64,000 nucleotides of DNA from Shewanella jiangmenensis (GTDB taxonomy: Bacteria; Pseudomonadota; Gammaproteobacteria; Enterobacterales; Shewanellaceae), in assembly GCF_018596335.1 (NCBI RefSeq), contig NZ_JAHEPS010000006.1:1-64000 (forward strand). The letters run 5' to 3'. Shown here one piece after another: positions 9,244 to 17,779 of this stretch. How positions within the stretch are numbered: position 1 is the first letter of the stretch; each line of letters begins with the position of its first letter. The notes below the pieces were generated by a model. It made no database searches and was not told the origin of the DNA. It was given only the letters and a program-made list of their open reading frames with translations. The translations under genes and the position numbers were made by a program.

Positions 9244-10003
9244 GTCCAAGCACCACGCCATTAAAGTCGTCCAGTTAACAAAGCAGGTTCAAACCCAGGA
9301 AGGAGAGCTCACTATCCTGAAAGGGGTGGATATGGAAGTCAAGCCGGGGCAGTCGGTGGCCATCATTGGGCCTTCAGGCTCAGGCAAGTCGACCCTGCTT
9401 GGGCTGCTTGCGGCGCTCGATACCCCCTCATCCGGTGAAATTTGGCTCGATGGCAGCCCCTTGTCGGGTTTGGATGAAGAAGCCAAGGCGGCGCTGCGTA
9501 AAAAGAAAGTCAGCTTTGTATTTCAATCTTTTATGTTGGTCGACACCCTGACTGCGCTGGAAAACGTGATGCTGCCGGCCGAGCTTGCCGGCATCAAAGA
9601 CGCCAAGGCGCGGGCTTTGAATATGCTGGAGCGGGTGGGGCTGTCGCACCGTTTGCATCATCTGCCCAAGCAGCTTTCCGGCGGCGAGCAGCAGCGGGTC
9701 GCCATTGCCCGTGCCTTTATCTGCGAACCGAGCGTGCTCTTTGCCGATGAGCCCACCGGCAACCTTGATGGCGGCAACGCCCACCGGGTGGCCGACATGC
9801 TGTTTGCGCTCAATAAGGAACTTGGCACCACGCTGGTGCTGGTGACCCACGATAATCAGCTGGCGCTGCGCTGCGAGCGGCAATTTACCATGACTGAGGG
9901 TGAGCTCAGTGAAACCACATCCTCAGCTGCTGCAAAAGATGCAGTAGTCGAAGCGGCCGCGGATGAGAGAGAAGTTCAGGCTCTGCAGGAGGCGGCATGC
10001 TGA
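9242..10003 (+). CDS. ybbA: ABC transporter ATP-binding protein, YbbA family
   Basis: A 253-residue ATPase of the MacB/LolD type. Visible motifs are Walker A GPSGSGKST (residues 43-51), the Q-loop FVFQSF, signature LSGGEQQR (145-152), Walker B VLFADE with catalytic Glu170, and the H-loop VLVTHD. It pairs with the FtsX-type permease that follows with a 7-bp overlap (ATGCTGA). In E. coli the same pair (YbbA-YbbP) is next to tesA and is presumed to extract or export a lipophilic substrate; the substrate is unknown. I chose ATG 9242 rather than the upstream ATG at 9212 because AGGA lies 5-6 bases ahead and the protein then begins like other family members. Confidence 0.9.
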   Translation: MSKHHAIKVVQLTKQVQTQEGELTILKGVDMEVKPGQSVAIIGPSGSGKSTLLGLLAALDTPSSGEIWLDGSPLSGLDEEAKAALRKKKVSFVFQSFMLVDTLTALENVMLPAELAGIKDAKARALNMLERVGLSHRLHHLPKQLSGGEQQRVAIARAFICEPSVLFADEPTGNLDGGNAHRVADMLFALNKELGTTLVLVTHDNQLALRCERQFTMTEGELSETTSSAAAKDAVVEAAADEREVQALQEAAC

Positions 10004-12453
10004 ATTCCCTCGCGCTGCGGCTTTTTTACCGCGAGCTTAAGCAGGGGCAGCTGCTCCTGATTGTGTTTGCCATTGCGCTGGCAGTGCTTGCCGTGACCGG
10101 CCTTGCACGGGTGAGCGAGCGGCTGCAGGTGGCGATTAACGGCGAAGCGGCCAAGTTCAGCGCCGCCGATCGCATTATCGATTCGCCAGCCCCCCTTGCC
10201 CCTGAACTGCTTGCCAAAACCGACAGCCTTGGCCTTAAGCGTACCGACAGCCTGGTGTTTAACTCCATGGCCTGGTCGAACGAGGCGTTTCAGCTGGTTA
10301 CGGTGCGCGCCGTGGGTGACGGCTATCCGCTCAAGGGCGAAATTGAGCTTGCCGATGGCCCGACCAAGGCCTTGCCGGCACAGGGCACTGTGTGGTTTGA
10401 AGGGCGGCTGACGGCGCTCCTTGGCAGCAGCAATGAGATTGAAATCGGCGAGGCTAAGTTTGCGCTTGCAAAGGAAATCCGCCGTCTGCCCGATGGTGGT
10501 TTCAATCCCTTTGCCTCGTCGCCTGTGGTGCTGATGAACATGGCTGATGTTGCCGCCACCAAGGTGGTGGGGCCGGGCAGCCGAGTGACGTATCTGTACC
10601 AGTTTGCCGGCAGCCGAGAGGCGCTCAAAGCCCTCGATACGCTGATGAAAGCCGAGCTTACCAGCTCTCAGCGCCTGCGCGATGTGAAAAGCGGCGACTC
10701 GCCGATTGCCGGTGCGGTGGAGCGGGCCGAACGCTTTTTGCTGCTTTCAAGCCTGCTTGGAATTGCACTTGCCTGCGCCGCCATCGGCATTGCGGCGCAG
10801 CGTTACTGCCAGCGCCATTACGATGTGGTCGCCATGTTCAAAACCTTCGGCGCGTCGGCGTCGGAGATCCGCCGTATTTTTGCCCTGCATCTGTCGCTGG
10901 TCACCGCGGTTGGTGTGGTGCTGGGGCTCGCAGGTGGCCTTATGCTGGATGCGGTGATTGCCACCTTTTTACCGCAAGAGCTTGCCAGTTACGGCGCGCC
11001 GCTGCTGCGCCCTGTGCTGCTTGGGGTGCTGACCGGCAGCGTGAGTGCCTTGATGTTTTCGGCCTATCCGCTGCTGCGTCTTTTGGCGATTCCGCCGCTT
11101 AGGGTGCTGCAGCGTGAGCTGACCGGCAGCGGCGTTGGCGTGTGGCTGCATGCACTGCTCAGCCTTACTGCGATGGCGCTGCTCGGTTTTGCCTACTCAC
11201 GCTCACTGGCGCTTACCGCTACTGTGGTGCTCGGCGCCTTGCTGCTTGGGCTTATTCTGTTTGCCCTTGGTTTTGTGATGATCCGCTTAGGCCACGGCGC
11301 CGGGCTTAAAACCACCAATCCGCTGCAGCTTGCGCTGGCGGGGCTTAGGCGCCGCGCCGCGCAAAATGCGCTGCAGCTGGTGGGTTTTGCCACCGCCATG
11401 GTGCTGCTTCTGACCATCTTTGCCCTGAGGCAGGATTTGCTGGAAGACTGGCAGCGTCAGCTGCCTGAAGGCGCGCCCAATTACTTTTTGGTGAATATCG
11501 CCCCCGAAGACGAGGCGCCGCTTACGCAGTTTCTGGCAGACAATCAAATACAAAGCACTGACATTTATCCGGTGATCCGCGGCCGGTTATCGGCCATCAA
11601 CGGCGAAGCGCTTATCACCAATCGTCAGGCAGAAGAGGGCGCACAGGGCCGTGTCGGTATTGGCCGTGAGCTGAATATGACCTGGCGAGACAGTCTGCCG
11701 GCCAATAATCAGCTGCTCGCCGGTGAATTTGACGGCGCCGTGGATGGCGTGTCGGTAGAGGCCGAGGTGGCCGAGCGTCTGGGGCTCAAGCTTGGCGATA
11801 AGCTTACCTTTGTGATTGATAATCTAAGTCTTGATGTGCGGGTAACCAGCCTCAGGGAAGTGCGCTGGGAAACCTTGCAGCCCAATTTCTTTATGATTTT
11901 CTCCAAAGAAGCGCTGTCGCCCTTTGCTTATACCTCGATGCTGAGTTTTCATCTGGCCGATGAGCGCCGCCAGCAGGTGGTTGAGCTTATCAAACGCTTC
12001 CCGACCGTCTCGGTGTTGGATGTGGGCGCCATGGTGTCGCAGCTTCGCAATATTGTCGCTCAGGTGTCGCTTGCCCTTGGGGTGGTGCTGGCACTGGTGA
12101 TGGTGGCAAGTGCACTGGTGCTGTGGGCGCAAACCGAGGCGGGTATGTCGGTACGTCAACGAGAGCTTGCGGTGCTTCGCACCTTTGGCGCCGGCGGGCG
12201 GCTGCTCAGGCTTGCCACCACGCTGGAATTTGCCGTGCTTGGTGCGGTAGCGGGGCTGGTTGCTGCCGTGGTGACCGAGGCAATTTTGTTTATGCTCAAA
12301 ACCTGGGTGTTTGAGCTTAACGTGAACTGGCATCCGCACTGGTGGTTTTTAGCGCCTGTGCTTGGCGCCGTGCTGGTGGCCTTACTCGGTTACTGGCGCT
12401 GCCGCGAGCTTTTATCGCGAAGCTGCCTGTCGCTGTTAAGGGCACAGGAATAA
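9997..12453 (+). CDS. ybbP: ABC transporter permease, YbbP/FtsX family
   Basis: An 818-residue inner-membrane protein with the YbbP layout: one N-terminal membrane helix (about 20-40), a large periplasmic domain, four or so central helices (about 250-480), a second periplasmic domain and three C-terminal helices (about 690-800) with the FtsX-type segment MSVRQRELAVLRTFGAGG. FtsX-like cores in both halves mean one polypeptide can serve as the whole membrane part with a YbbA dimer. Its start overlaps the ybbA stop, indicating translational coupling. Length matches the family. Function is presumed mechanotransmission or export of an envelope compound, not proven. Confidence 0.9.
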   Translation: MLNSLALRLFYRELKQGQLLLIVFAIALAVLAVTGLARVSERLQVAINGEAAKFSAADRIIDSPAPLAPELLAKTDSLGLKRTDSLVFNSMAWSNEAFQLVTVRAVGDGYPLKGEIELADGPTKALPAQGTVWFEGRLTALLGSSNEIEIGEAKFALAKEIRRLPDGGFNPFASSPVVLMNMADVAATKVVGPGSRVTYLYQFAGSREALKALDTLMKAELTSSQRLRDVKSGDSPIAGAVERAERFLLLSSLLGIALACAAIGIAAQRYCQRHYDVVAMFKTFGASASEIRRIFALHLSLVTAVGVVLGLAGGLMLDAVIATFLPQELASYGAPLLRPVLLGVLTGSVSALMFSAYPLLRLLAIPPLRVLQRELTGSGVGVWLHALLSLTAMALLGFAYSRSLALTATVVLGALLLGLILFALGFVMIRLGHGAGLKTTNPLQLALAGLRRRAAQNALQLVGFATAMVLLLTIFALRQDLLEDWQRQLPEGAPNYFLVNIAPEDEAPLTQFLADNQIQSTDIYPVIRGRLSAINGEALITNRQAEEGAQGRVGIGRELNMTWRDSLPANNQLLAGEFDGAVDGVSVEAEVAERLGLKLGDKLTFVIDNLSLDVRVTSLREVRWETLQPNFFMIFSKEALSPFAYTSMLSFHLADERRQQVVELIKRFPTVSVLDVGAMVSQLRNIVAQVSLALGVVLALVMVASALVLWAQTEAGMSVRQRELAVLRTFGAGGRLLRLATTLEFAVLGAVAGLVAAVVTEAILFMLKTWVFELNVNWHPHWWFLAPVLGAVLVALLGYWRCRELLSRSCLSLLRAQE

Positions 12454-12456
12454 GAC

Positions 12457-12483
12457 AAAAAAGGCGCCGCGAGGCGCCTTTTT
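12457..12483. terminator. Bidirectional terminator between ybbP and yfcH
   Basis: Perfect stem AAGGCGCC / GGCGCCTT with loop GCGA, flanked by A-run and T-run, so it can end transcription of the convergent ybbP (+) and yfcH (-) genes. Confidence 0.9.
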
Positions 12484-12503
12484 ACTGTGCAGGAAAGCGG
12501 CGG

Positions 12504-13403
12504 TTAAAGCAGGTTTTCCAGCGCCTGACGCAGATTGGGGAAGCGAAAACCAAAGCCCATGCGCACGGCATGGTCGGGAAGCACAAACTGGCCGTCAAGC
12601 AGCAGGGTTGAGGCTTCACCCAGCATAAGTTTCATGGCAAAGGCGGGGGCGGGCAATACGGCCGGGCGATGCAGCACTTCACCGAGGGAATGGGCAAAAA
12701 CCGCGCTGCTGACCGGATTGGGGGCGACGGCGTTAAATACACCGCGGCAGTCATGATTGCCAAGCAAAAAGCGGATAAGGCCGACCATGTCGTCCATGTG
12801 TATCCAGCTCATGCCCTGATGACCGGAGCCGATGGGGCCGCCAAGGCCGAGTTTGAATGGCGGCAGCATTTTGGCAAGCGCGCCGCCCTGTTTGCCAAGT
12901 ACTATGCCGGTGCGAAGCACGCACACCCGGGTTTGGTCGCTGCCGGCATCGAGCGCAAGTTGCTCCCACTTGGCGCACAGCTTATGGGTAAATTCCGAGC
13001 GCTGGGCAGCGCTCAGCGTGGCATCTTCCGTCAAACGGTCACTGCCCTGGGCGCCATAGAAGCCGACCGCCGAGCCGCTGATAAACACCGCCGGTGGGTT
13101 GTCGCTTTGCTGGATAAGGGCGCTTAGCAGGGACGTGATGTCCCAGCGGCTGTGACAGAGGATTTTTTTTTGCTCATCGCTCCAGCGCTTACCGACTATG
13201 GGCTCGCCGGCCAGGTTAATGACCGCATCGAAGCCATTGAGGTTATCAAGCTTATCCAGACTTTTAAGATAGCTGTGCTCATCGCCAAGTAGCTCAGCCG
13301 CCGCGCCGCAATCGCGACTGATGATGGTCAGCTGTTGGCCGCCAAGCGAGGCCACCAGTTGGCGGCCGATAAAGCCGGTAGCGCCGGTCAACAGGATTTT
13401 CAT
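12504..13403 (-). CDS. yfcH: TIGR01777 family NAD-dependent epimerase (YfcH)
   Basis: A 299-residue extended short-chain dehydrogenase-like protein. The N-terminal Rossmann motif is GATGFIGRQL (residues 7-16), followed by NLAGEPI and the family-typical SGSAVGFYGAQGSD block and SWIHMDDMVGLI. The C-terminal DUF1731-type region ends with RFPNLRQALENLL. The substrate is unknown; in plants and bacteria relatives act on sugar nucleotides or interact with division proteins. In E. coli yfcH is next to folX, as here (folX ends 58 bp upstream), so the pairing is conserved. GGAG 6 bases before the ATG supports the start. Confidence 0.9.
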   Translation of the reverse strand: MKILLTGATGFIGRQLVASLGGQQLTIISRDCGAAAELLGDEHSYLKSLDKLDNLNGFDAVINLAGEPIVGKRWSDEQKKILCHSRWDITSLLSALIQQSDNPPAVFISGSAVGFYGAQGSDRLTEDATLSAAQRSEFTHKLCAKWEQLALDAGSDQTRVCVLRTGIVLGKQGGALAKMLPPFKLGLGGPIGSGHQGMSWIHMDDMVGLIRFLLGNHDCRGVFNAVAPNPVSSAVFAHSLGEVLHRPAVLPAPAFAMKLMLGEASTLLLDGQFVLPDHAVRMGFGFRFPNLRQALENLL

Positions 13404-13461
13404 ATTTGGCTCCCGAATAGTCCCTTACTACAAGCATATACCGCAGAATGGGCTTGCGGGA

Positions 13462-13830
13462 TCAGTGCTGACGTTTGAAGCGAAGTTCCATTGACACCGA
13501 ATCGGCAAATCGCAGCGCGTGGGGCTTGTCCACTTCGGCGCTGGCTTCTTCGACGCTGGGGTGTTCACTGGCGATTTCAAGCACCCGGGCCGTGAGGTGC
13601 TCAAGCAGCGAGAAGCGGTTGTCCTCTACCAGGGCGATGATGCGTTTGGTGATGGTGCGGTAATTGAGCGCATCGTCCATATTGTCGCTCTGCTGCGCCT
13701 TGAGCGCGTGGTATGCTATGACGACATTGATGATAACGTCTTGTTTATTCTGGATCTCATCTTCTTTGATGCCGATGTGGGTACGAAGACGCAGATTTTT
13801 GATGCGAATGGTGGCGATCTCTGATTTCAT
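13462..13830 (-). CDS. folX: Dihydroneopterin triphosphate 2'-epimerase (FolX)
   Basis: A 122-residue protein of the FolB/FolX tunnel fold. It aligns closely with E. coli Fol[21 protein letters not shown] at the start, [15 protein letters not shown] segment ([14 protein letters not shown]), [10 protein letters not shown], and the C-terminal [13 protein letters not shown]. FolX epimerises dihydroneopterin triphosphate to the monapterin form, giving tetrahydromonapterin, a cofactor for phenylalanine hydroxylase in some bacteria. I placed the start at the ATG at 13830, which gives the family length; the longer open frame to 14193 overlaps the divergent permease gene and reads as shadow. It probably shares transcripts with yfcH downstream. 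Confidence 0.9.
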   Translation of the reverse strand: MKSEIATIRIKNLRLRTHIGIKEDEIQNKQDVIINVVIAYHALKAQQSDNMDDALNYRTITKRIIALVEDNRFSLLEHLTARVLEIASEHPSVEEASAEVDKPHALRFADSVSMELRFKRQH

Positions 13831-13902
13831 AGCCGTGTCAACTTGCTCATTTGGGATGTTGGGAAGGGTAACAAGTTTCGCTTGAAATAGAAGGATTTTA
13901 TT

Positions 13903-14976
13903 TTGGTTAATCCCCTCGAAAAGACCTCGGTTGCCTTCCGTGGTTTTGCGATTATGGCCTTTGTGGTGGTGATCCTGGCTGGTATCAAAGCGGCAAGCCC
14001 TATCGTGGTGCCTTTTGTGCTGTCGGCCTTTATTGCCGTGATTTGTAATCCGGTGATAAGCGGCATGATGCGCTTTAAGGTGCCCAAGTGGCTTGCAGTG
14101 CTGCTGCTGATGGTGTTTATCGTGATGGTTGGCCTGTGGCTTGCGACTTTGGTGGGCAGCTCCGTCAATGAGTTTTCCAAGCAGCTCCCCCAATACCGCG
14201 ACCAGCTAATTGCCCAGTTTGGCTGGGTGCTTGAAAAACTGCATACTTTCAATATCAAAATCTCAAAAGAGCAGGTGCTGGCCTATTTTGACCCGGGCAT
14301 GGCGCTGTCGATGACCACCAATATGCTCTCCGGTGTCGGCAACGTGATGGCGAACCTGTTCCTTATCATTCTCACCATCGTGTTTATGCTGTTTGAGGCC
14401 CAGTCGCTGCCGAAAAAATTGCACCTGGCGCTGGATGACCCGGATATGCGGCTGCAGCAAATTGATAAGTTTCTGCAGTCGGTTAACCAGTACATGGTGA
14501 TTAAAACCCTGGTGAGCGTTGCGACCGGCGCCATTGTCGGTATTGGCCTTGGCTTTATCGGGGTGGATTATGCGCTCCTTTGGGCCGTGATTGCCTTCCT
14601 CTTTAACTACATTCCCAATATCGGCTCGATTATCGCCGCCATTCCCGCTATCCTGCTGGCCTTTATTCAGCTTGGCCCCGCCGCAGCCGGTGGTACGGCG
14701 CTCCTTTACCTTGGAACCAACATGGTGATGGGGAACGTGATTGAGCCCAAATTCATGGGCCGTGGCCTTGGGTTATCGACTCTGGTGGTGTTCCTCAGTT
14801 TGATTTTCTGGGGGTGGCTGCTTGGATCAGTTGGCATGTTGCTGTCGGTGCCGCTGACCATGATTGTCAAAATTGCCCTTGAGAGCAGCGACAGCGGCCG
14901 CTGGCTTGCGATTATGCTGGCGGACGATGTGGACGGTGAGCTTAAAGCCAGTACGTCAGACAAAGAGCAGGCGTAA
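13903..14976 (+). CDS. AI-2E family transporter (PF01594 permease)
   Basis: A 357-residue inner-membrane protein with the seven or eight hydrophobic segments and the long amphipathic middle (about residues 65-150) of the AI-2E family. Conserved C-terminal blocks are [20 protein letters not shown] and [20 protein letters not shown]. Members include the AI-2 exporter TqsA and sodium/proton or exopolymer-related proteins, so autoinducer export should not be assumed. It is divergent from folX. The start is TTG at 13903 with AAGGA seven bases upstream. A strong terminator follows before the methyltransferase gene. Confidence 0.85.
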   Translation: MVNPLEKTSVAFRGFAIMAFVVVILAGIKAASPIVVPFVLSAFIAVICNPVISGMMRFKVPKWLAVLLLMVFIVMVGLWLATLVGSSVNEFSKQLPQYRDQLIAQFGWVLEKLHTFNIKISKEQVLAYFDPGMALSMTTNMLSGVGNVMANLFLIILTIVFMLFEAQSLPKKLHLALDDPDMRLQQIDKFLQSVNQYMVIKTLVSVATGAIVGIGLGFIGVDYALLWAVIAFLFNYIPNIGSIIAAIPAILLAFIQLGPAAAGGTALLYLGTNMVMGNVIEPKFMGRGLGLSTLVVFLSLIFWGWLLGSVGMLLSVPLTMIVKIALESSDSGRWLAIMLADDVDGELKASTSDKEQA

Positions 14977-14992
14977 GCTACAGATTTTGATG

Positions 14993-15020
14993 CGGGCGGC
15001 CTTGCCGCCCGTTGTTTTTT
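14993..15020 (+). terminator. Rho-independent terminator between the permease and methyltransferase genes
   Basis: Stem CGGGCGGC / GCCGCCCG followed by TTGTTTTTT. The T-run ends at 15020 and the ribosome site of the next gene (AAGAGG) begins at 15021, so the hairpin abuts the leader of the downstream gene and may act as an attenuator. Confidence 0.85.
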
Positions 15021-15031
15021 AAGAGGTGCCC

Positions 15032-15976
15032 ATGCAGGGGTTTATTGATTTTTTAGCGACCGCGAGCCTGACTGAAGACTGTCAGCGGCTGTTCCATGGC
15101 CGCGGCGGCCGCGTTGCCGGCGCTGAGCATTTGTGTCTCGATTGGTTTGAGCCGGCGCTGCTGCTCACATCCTTTAAAGAGCTCGATGAGGCGTCGGTTG
15201 CCGCGCTTCGCGATGCCATCACAGCATTCTGGCATCGCTGTCAGCGTGAGCAAAATACGCCGGATGCGCCGCTGAACCTTGTGTATCAGTACCGCAGCGG
15301 CGCCGGAACCCGCACCGAGCTTTTGTGCGGCGCCTTGCCTGAAACCCATATCATCAGCGAAATGGGGCTTAAGTTTCAGGTGCATCTGCTTCGCGGCCAA
15401 AACCACGGGCTGTTTCTGGATATGCGCGAGGGCAGGCGTTTTGTGCGCGAGCAGGCGAGTGGTAAAAAGGTGCTCAATCTTTTCAGCTATACCTGCGGCT
15501 TTTCGGTGGCGGCGCTGGCAGGCGGCGCGGCGTCGGTGGTGAATATCGATATGGCCAAGGGGGCGCTTGCTATTGGACGGCAAAATCATCACTTAAATGC
15601 TGTTGCCTCGGGGGCACAGTTTCTTGGCCACGATATTTTCAATTCCTGGGGCAAACTGTCGCGCATGGGGCCCTATGAGCTGGTGATTGCCGATCCGCCA
15701 AGTAACCAAAAGGGCAGCTTTATTGCGACCAAGGATTATGTGCGTTTGCTGCGCCGCTTGCCTGAGTTGGTGGCACCGGGCGGCGATGTGTTGCTGTGCC
15801 TGAACGCACCAGAGCTTGGCAGCGAGTTTTTGCTGTCGCAGGTGGCAGAAACGGCGCCGACCCTTGAGTTTATTGGCCGCGTTGCCAATCCGCCTGTGTA
15901 TGCCGACATAGATGAAGAAAAATCGTTGAAAGTACTGCATTTCAGAAAAACTGAGACAGCTCAGGAGCGCAACTGA
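15032..15976 (+). CDS. Class I SAM-dependent methyltransferase (RlmI/RlmK-like domain)
   Basis: A 314-residue methyltransferase of the PF10672 group used by rRNA methylases such as RlmI and RlmL/K. SAM-binding motif I is VLNLFSYTCGFSVAAL, followed by the acidic VVNIDMA strand; the catalytic-loop equivalent of NPPF is ADPPSNQKGSF. Upstream, FLDMREGRRFV is the characteristic RNA-methylase 'DQR' element. The N-terminal part (about 1-100) is not a PUA domain, so it differs from RlmI, and the exact RNA site is unknown. An upstream in-frame GTG (15026) lies inside the AAGAGG ribosome site, so ATG 15032 is preferred. Confidence 0.85.
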   Translation: MQGFIDFLATASLTEDCQRLFHGRGGRVAGAEHLCLDWFEPALLLTSFKELDEASVAALRDAITAFWHRCQREQNTPDAPLNLVYQYRSGAGTRTELLCGALPETHIISEMGLKFQVHLLRGQNHGLFLDMREGRRFVREQASGKKVLNLFSYTCGFSVAALAGGAASVVNIDMAKGALAIGRQNHHLNAVASGAQFLGHDIFNSWGKLSRMGPYELVIADPPSNQKGSFIATKDYVRLLRRLPELVAPGGDVLLCLNAPELGSEFLLSQVAETAPTLEFIGRVANPPVYADIDEEKSLKVLHFRKTETAQERN

Positions 15977-16035
15977 CTTAACGGGTCATCATGGCGCTGC
16001 GCGTAACGTAACGCTGACGGCCCATGCTTGGCAGT

Positions 16036-16062
16036 AAAAAGCCGTGCAGGATGCACGGCCTG
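16036..16062 (-). terminator. Rho-independent terminator for the 73-residue ORF
   Basis: On the minus strand GCCGTGCA / TGCACGGC with a 3-base loop is followed by TTTTTA. It lies about 70 bp past the stop of the small gene at 16131-16352. Confidence 0.8.
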
Positions 16063-16130
16063 TGTTCGCCGCTTGGCGGTGTTGTTTGTTGCACTCATTG
16101 GGCTTGGCGTGCTGGTGTTAAGAGCGCTCG

Positions 16131-16352
16131 TCAGTACGCCAGCCGCTCAGGGATCGCCGATTGGCCATGATCTTCAAGCCAGGAGGCTATCCTGGTTCTA
16201 TCACTACTTAAACTATTCATTTCATTACAAAGCCTGTCCTGTACATCCAGCGGCATTTGCATGTGTTCCATAAACATCCGTATCCCCAGTACATCTCCAC
16301 GTCCTATGAGAGCAGCCAGCCGTTCAGCTTCAAAGTCGATAAGCGCATTCAT
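16131..16352 (-). CDS. Small conserved-looking hypothetical protein (73 aa)
   Basis: A 73-residue, charged, mostly helical protein without signal peptide or membrane segment (MNALIDFEAERLAALIGRGD..., ending WLEDHGQSAIPERLAY). I do not recognise the family. It is judged real because AGGAG lies 8 bases before the ATG, a strong minus-strand terminator follows at 16036-16062, and no better frame competes. The composition (paired acidic/basic residues, Met-rich middle) suggests a small helical adaptor or regulator, but nothing in the sequence fixes a role. Confidence 0.6.
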   Translation of the reverse strand: MNALIDFEAERLAALIGRGDVLGIRMFMEHMQMPLDVQDRLCNEMNSLSSDRTRIASWLEDHGQSAIPERLAY

Positions 16353-16751
16353 ATGACAGTCTCCTGCTGTTGACTTTTAACTAATAGCACCGCGATTTGC
16401 CGAGTGCCTAGACCGATTGGTTGCTAAAAGCCAGCGCTAAGAGAAATGCCATATAAGCGGGGTTAAACATGAAAGACTTTCAGGAAAATATTCAGATTGC
16501 GCGTTTATTGAGCGAAAAAGCGGCCTTTTGTCGCAAATTGAAGCAACAAAAGTGAAAGAAAATTGTAATTCCTCGCTGGGTGTTGGTATACTTCGCGCCG
16601 TGGACAGCTGGAAGAACTCGCAGGGCAGAAGACGCCTTAGCTTGAAGGACTCTACAGCGACATTGACCTCAAATGTGTGCCACCCGGGTTCATGTCTGCA
16701 AAGAATAGACAGAACCTCAGTACCCGACCCCAATCAAAGCCGGAGCCCGTT
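16353..16751. other. Intergenic stretch with possible 28-codon ORF and promoter
   Basis: No standard gene. On the plus strand a 28-codon frame (16469-16555, MKDFQENIQI...) follows GCGGGG, and a promoter-like pair follows at 16563-16592. The remainder to 16751 would be a long leader for the micro-ORF at 16752. Confidence 0.4.
16563..16592 (+). promoter_or_regulatory. Sigma-70-like promoter for a short transcript
   Basis: TTGTAA and TATACT are separated by 18 bp. A start near 16599 would give an RNA of about 330 nt ending at the terminator at 16898-16928, with a leader of roughly 150 nt before the micro-ORF. Confidence 0.45.
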
Positions 16752-16850
16752 ATGGAAATTCATGAGTATGAAAACGCGTATTACCAGGTGCAGGACGATG
16801 TGATTGAATCCCTGCCGCTGGAAAAGGACGAAGAAGCGTTTCTGGATTGA
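16752..16850 (+). CDS. Possible micro-protein (32 aa) or small-RNA transcript
   Basis: A 32-codon frame (MEIHEYENAYYQVQDD...EEAFLD) with GGAG six bases upstream of the ATG, a promoter-like pair 160-190 bp ahead and a strong terminator 48 bp past its stop. The peptide is very acidic and soluble, with no membrane segment. The transcription unit looks deliberate, but whether the product is the peptide, the RNA, or both cannot be told from sequence. I do not recognise a known small RNA (not 6S, SRP, RNase P, tmRNA or CsrB-like). Confidence 0.4.
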   Translation: MEIHEYENAYYQVQDDVIESLPLEKDEEAFLD

Positions 16851-16897
16851 GTTACTCCGTGTCCTTTGACATGCAGACCTAAAAATAATAATCAGCA

Positions 16898-16928
16898 AAA
16901 AGGCCACCCTCCGGGGTGGCCTTTTTAA
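16898..16928. terminator. Bidirectional terminator
   Basis: Stem AAAAAGGCCACCC / GGGTGGCCTTTTT with a four-base loop between the plus-strand micro-ORF and the minus-strand lipoprotein gene; A- and T-runs flank both sides. Confidence 0.88.
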
Positions 16929-16950
16929 TGGGTGCTGCTTTGGCTGTGGA

Positions 16951-17385
16951 TCAGCCGTTGGTGGCCTGTTTCTCGTTGAGAATGCCGACGATTATCCACT
17001 GGGTGCCGCGTTTGTGGAGTCTGACCGTGCGGTCATCTATCCAGGGTTTACCGGCCCGCTTGCCCTTGAGTTTGATTTTCACTGTCACGTCATCGGTGAA
17101 TTTGCGAAAGAAGTCGATGTCGATTTCTTCGACCTCCATTTCAACCTCGGTCATCGATAAGTTGAGCATATGACGCTGCACCTGACTGGCGAGGTGATAG
17201 TGGTCCAGGACCTTTTGCATCGGTGCATCGACAAATTTTTTGGCCATATCGACGTCCCGCTCAACATAAATGGCGGAAAAAAAGCCAAGGCTGATTTGCT
17301 CAGGGGTGAGTGGACTTGCGGTCTGCTGGACCGACTCGTTACAGCCACTTAAAAAAACCATTAAAAACAATAATAAAGCTCGCAT
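16951..17385 (-). CDS. Small lipoprotein with nuclear-transport-factor-like body
   Basis: A 144-residue lipoprotein. The signal peptide ends in the lipobox FLSGC (Cys at residue 15). The body has the pattern of a small alpha/beta protein such as the DUF4864 or NTF2-like groups: a helix with ISLGFFSAIYVERDVDMAKKFVDAP, then strands VEMEVEEIDIDFF, DDVTVKIKLKG and a last strand TQWIIVGI. I do not assign a named family. The open frame extends upstream to 17577, but only the ATG at 17385 gives a proper signal peptide. A bidirectional terminator lies on its 3' side, and the repeat at 17453-17720 lies just upstream. Confidence 0.7.
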   Translation of the reverse strand: MRALLLFLMVFLSGCNESVQQTASPLTPEQISLGFFSAIYVERDVDMAKKFVDAPMQKVLDHYHLASQVQRHMLNLSMTEVEMEVEEIDIDFFRKFTDDVTVKIKLKGKRAGKPWIDDRTVRLHKRGTQWIIVGILNEKQATNG

Positions 17386-17452
17386 GTGCTTCTCAGGCGC
17401 TTTCCATTTCTTCTGGCAGTATCCGTAATTTGTGCTGTGAGCACAAGATCTT

Positions 17453-17720
17453 AGGGAAGGTGCGAACAAGTCATCGCACAGCTCTGGCTTTGATAGCAAC
17501 GACAGTTCAAGGCATTCAACTGAGGGCATGCCGAGGCCTGCTAAAGTTGAATAACGCCGAAATGGTGTTGCTATCAAAGCCCCGTAGGGCGTGGCTTACA
17601 GCGGTATCTGCTGCGTTACAGCTCTTGCGAAGGACTAGGGCCATTCGCTGCGAACTGTGCCTTGCATCTATCCACTGTAAGCACACGCAGAGCAAGCACG
17701 GGACTTATTCGCACCTCCCT
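17453..17720. mobile_element. MITE-like element (repeat copy B, full length)
   Basis: A 268-bp element bounded by imperfect terminal inverted repeats of about 20 bp: left AGGGAAGGTGCGAACAAGTC (17453-17472), right GACTTATTCGCACCTCCCT (17702-17720). Inside is a second perfect inverted pair, GGCTTTGATAGCAAC (17486-17500) with its complement (17567-17581). It encodes no transposase. The right half recurs at 8535-8610 and 31185-31286. This is what a non-autonomous miniature transposable element looks like; the parent transposon is not in the window. Confidence 0.7.
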
Positions 17721-17779
17721 TAGCTTTGGATTGCGATCTGAGTGCTTTCGCCGTTCGATCCGGTGCTGCAACAGCAAGG

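Noticed and set aside
13831..14193. Long N-terminal extension of FolX
   Set aside because: Overlaps the divergent permease gene and gives a His/Lys-rich sequence unlike any FolX; the ATG at 13830 gives the family length.
16469..16555. 28-codon ORF MKDFQENIQI...
   Set aside because: It has a GCGGGG upstream but no separate promoter or terminator signal; kept only as part of the intergenic description.
17310..17723. 137-codon plus-strand ORF
   Set aside because: Lies mostly in the MITE-like repeat; the same C-terminal peptide appears from the repeat copy at 31185-31286, so it is repeat-derived.
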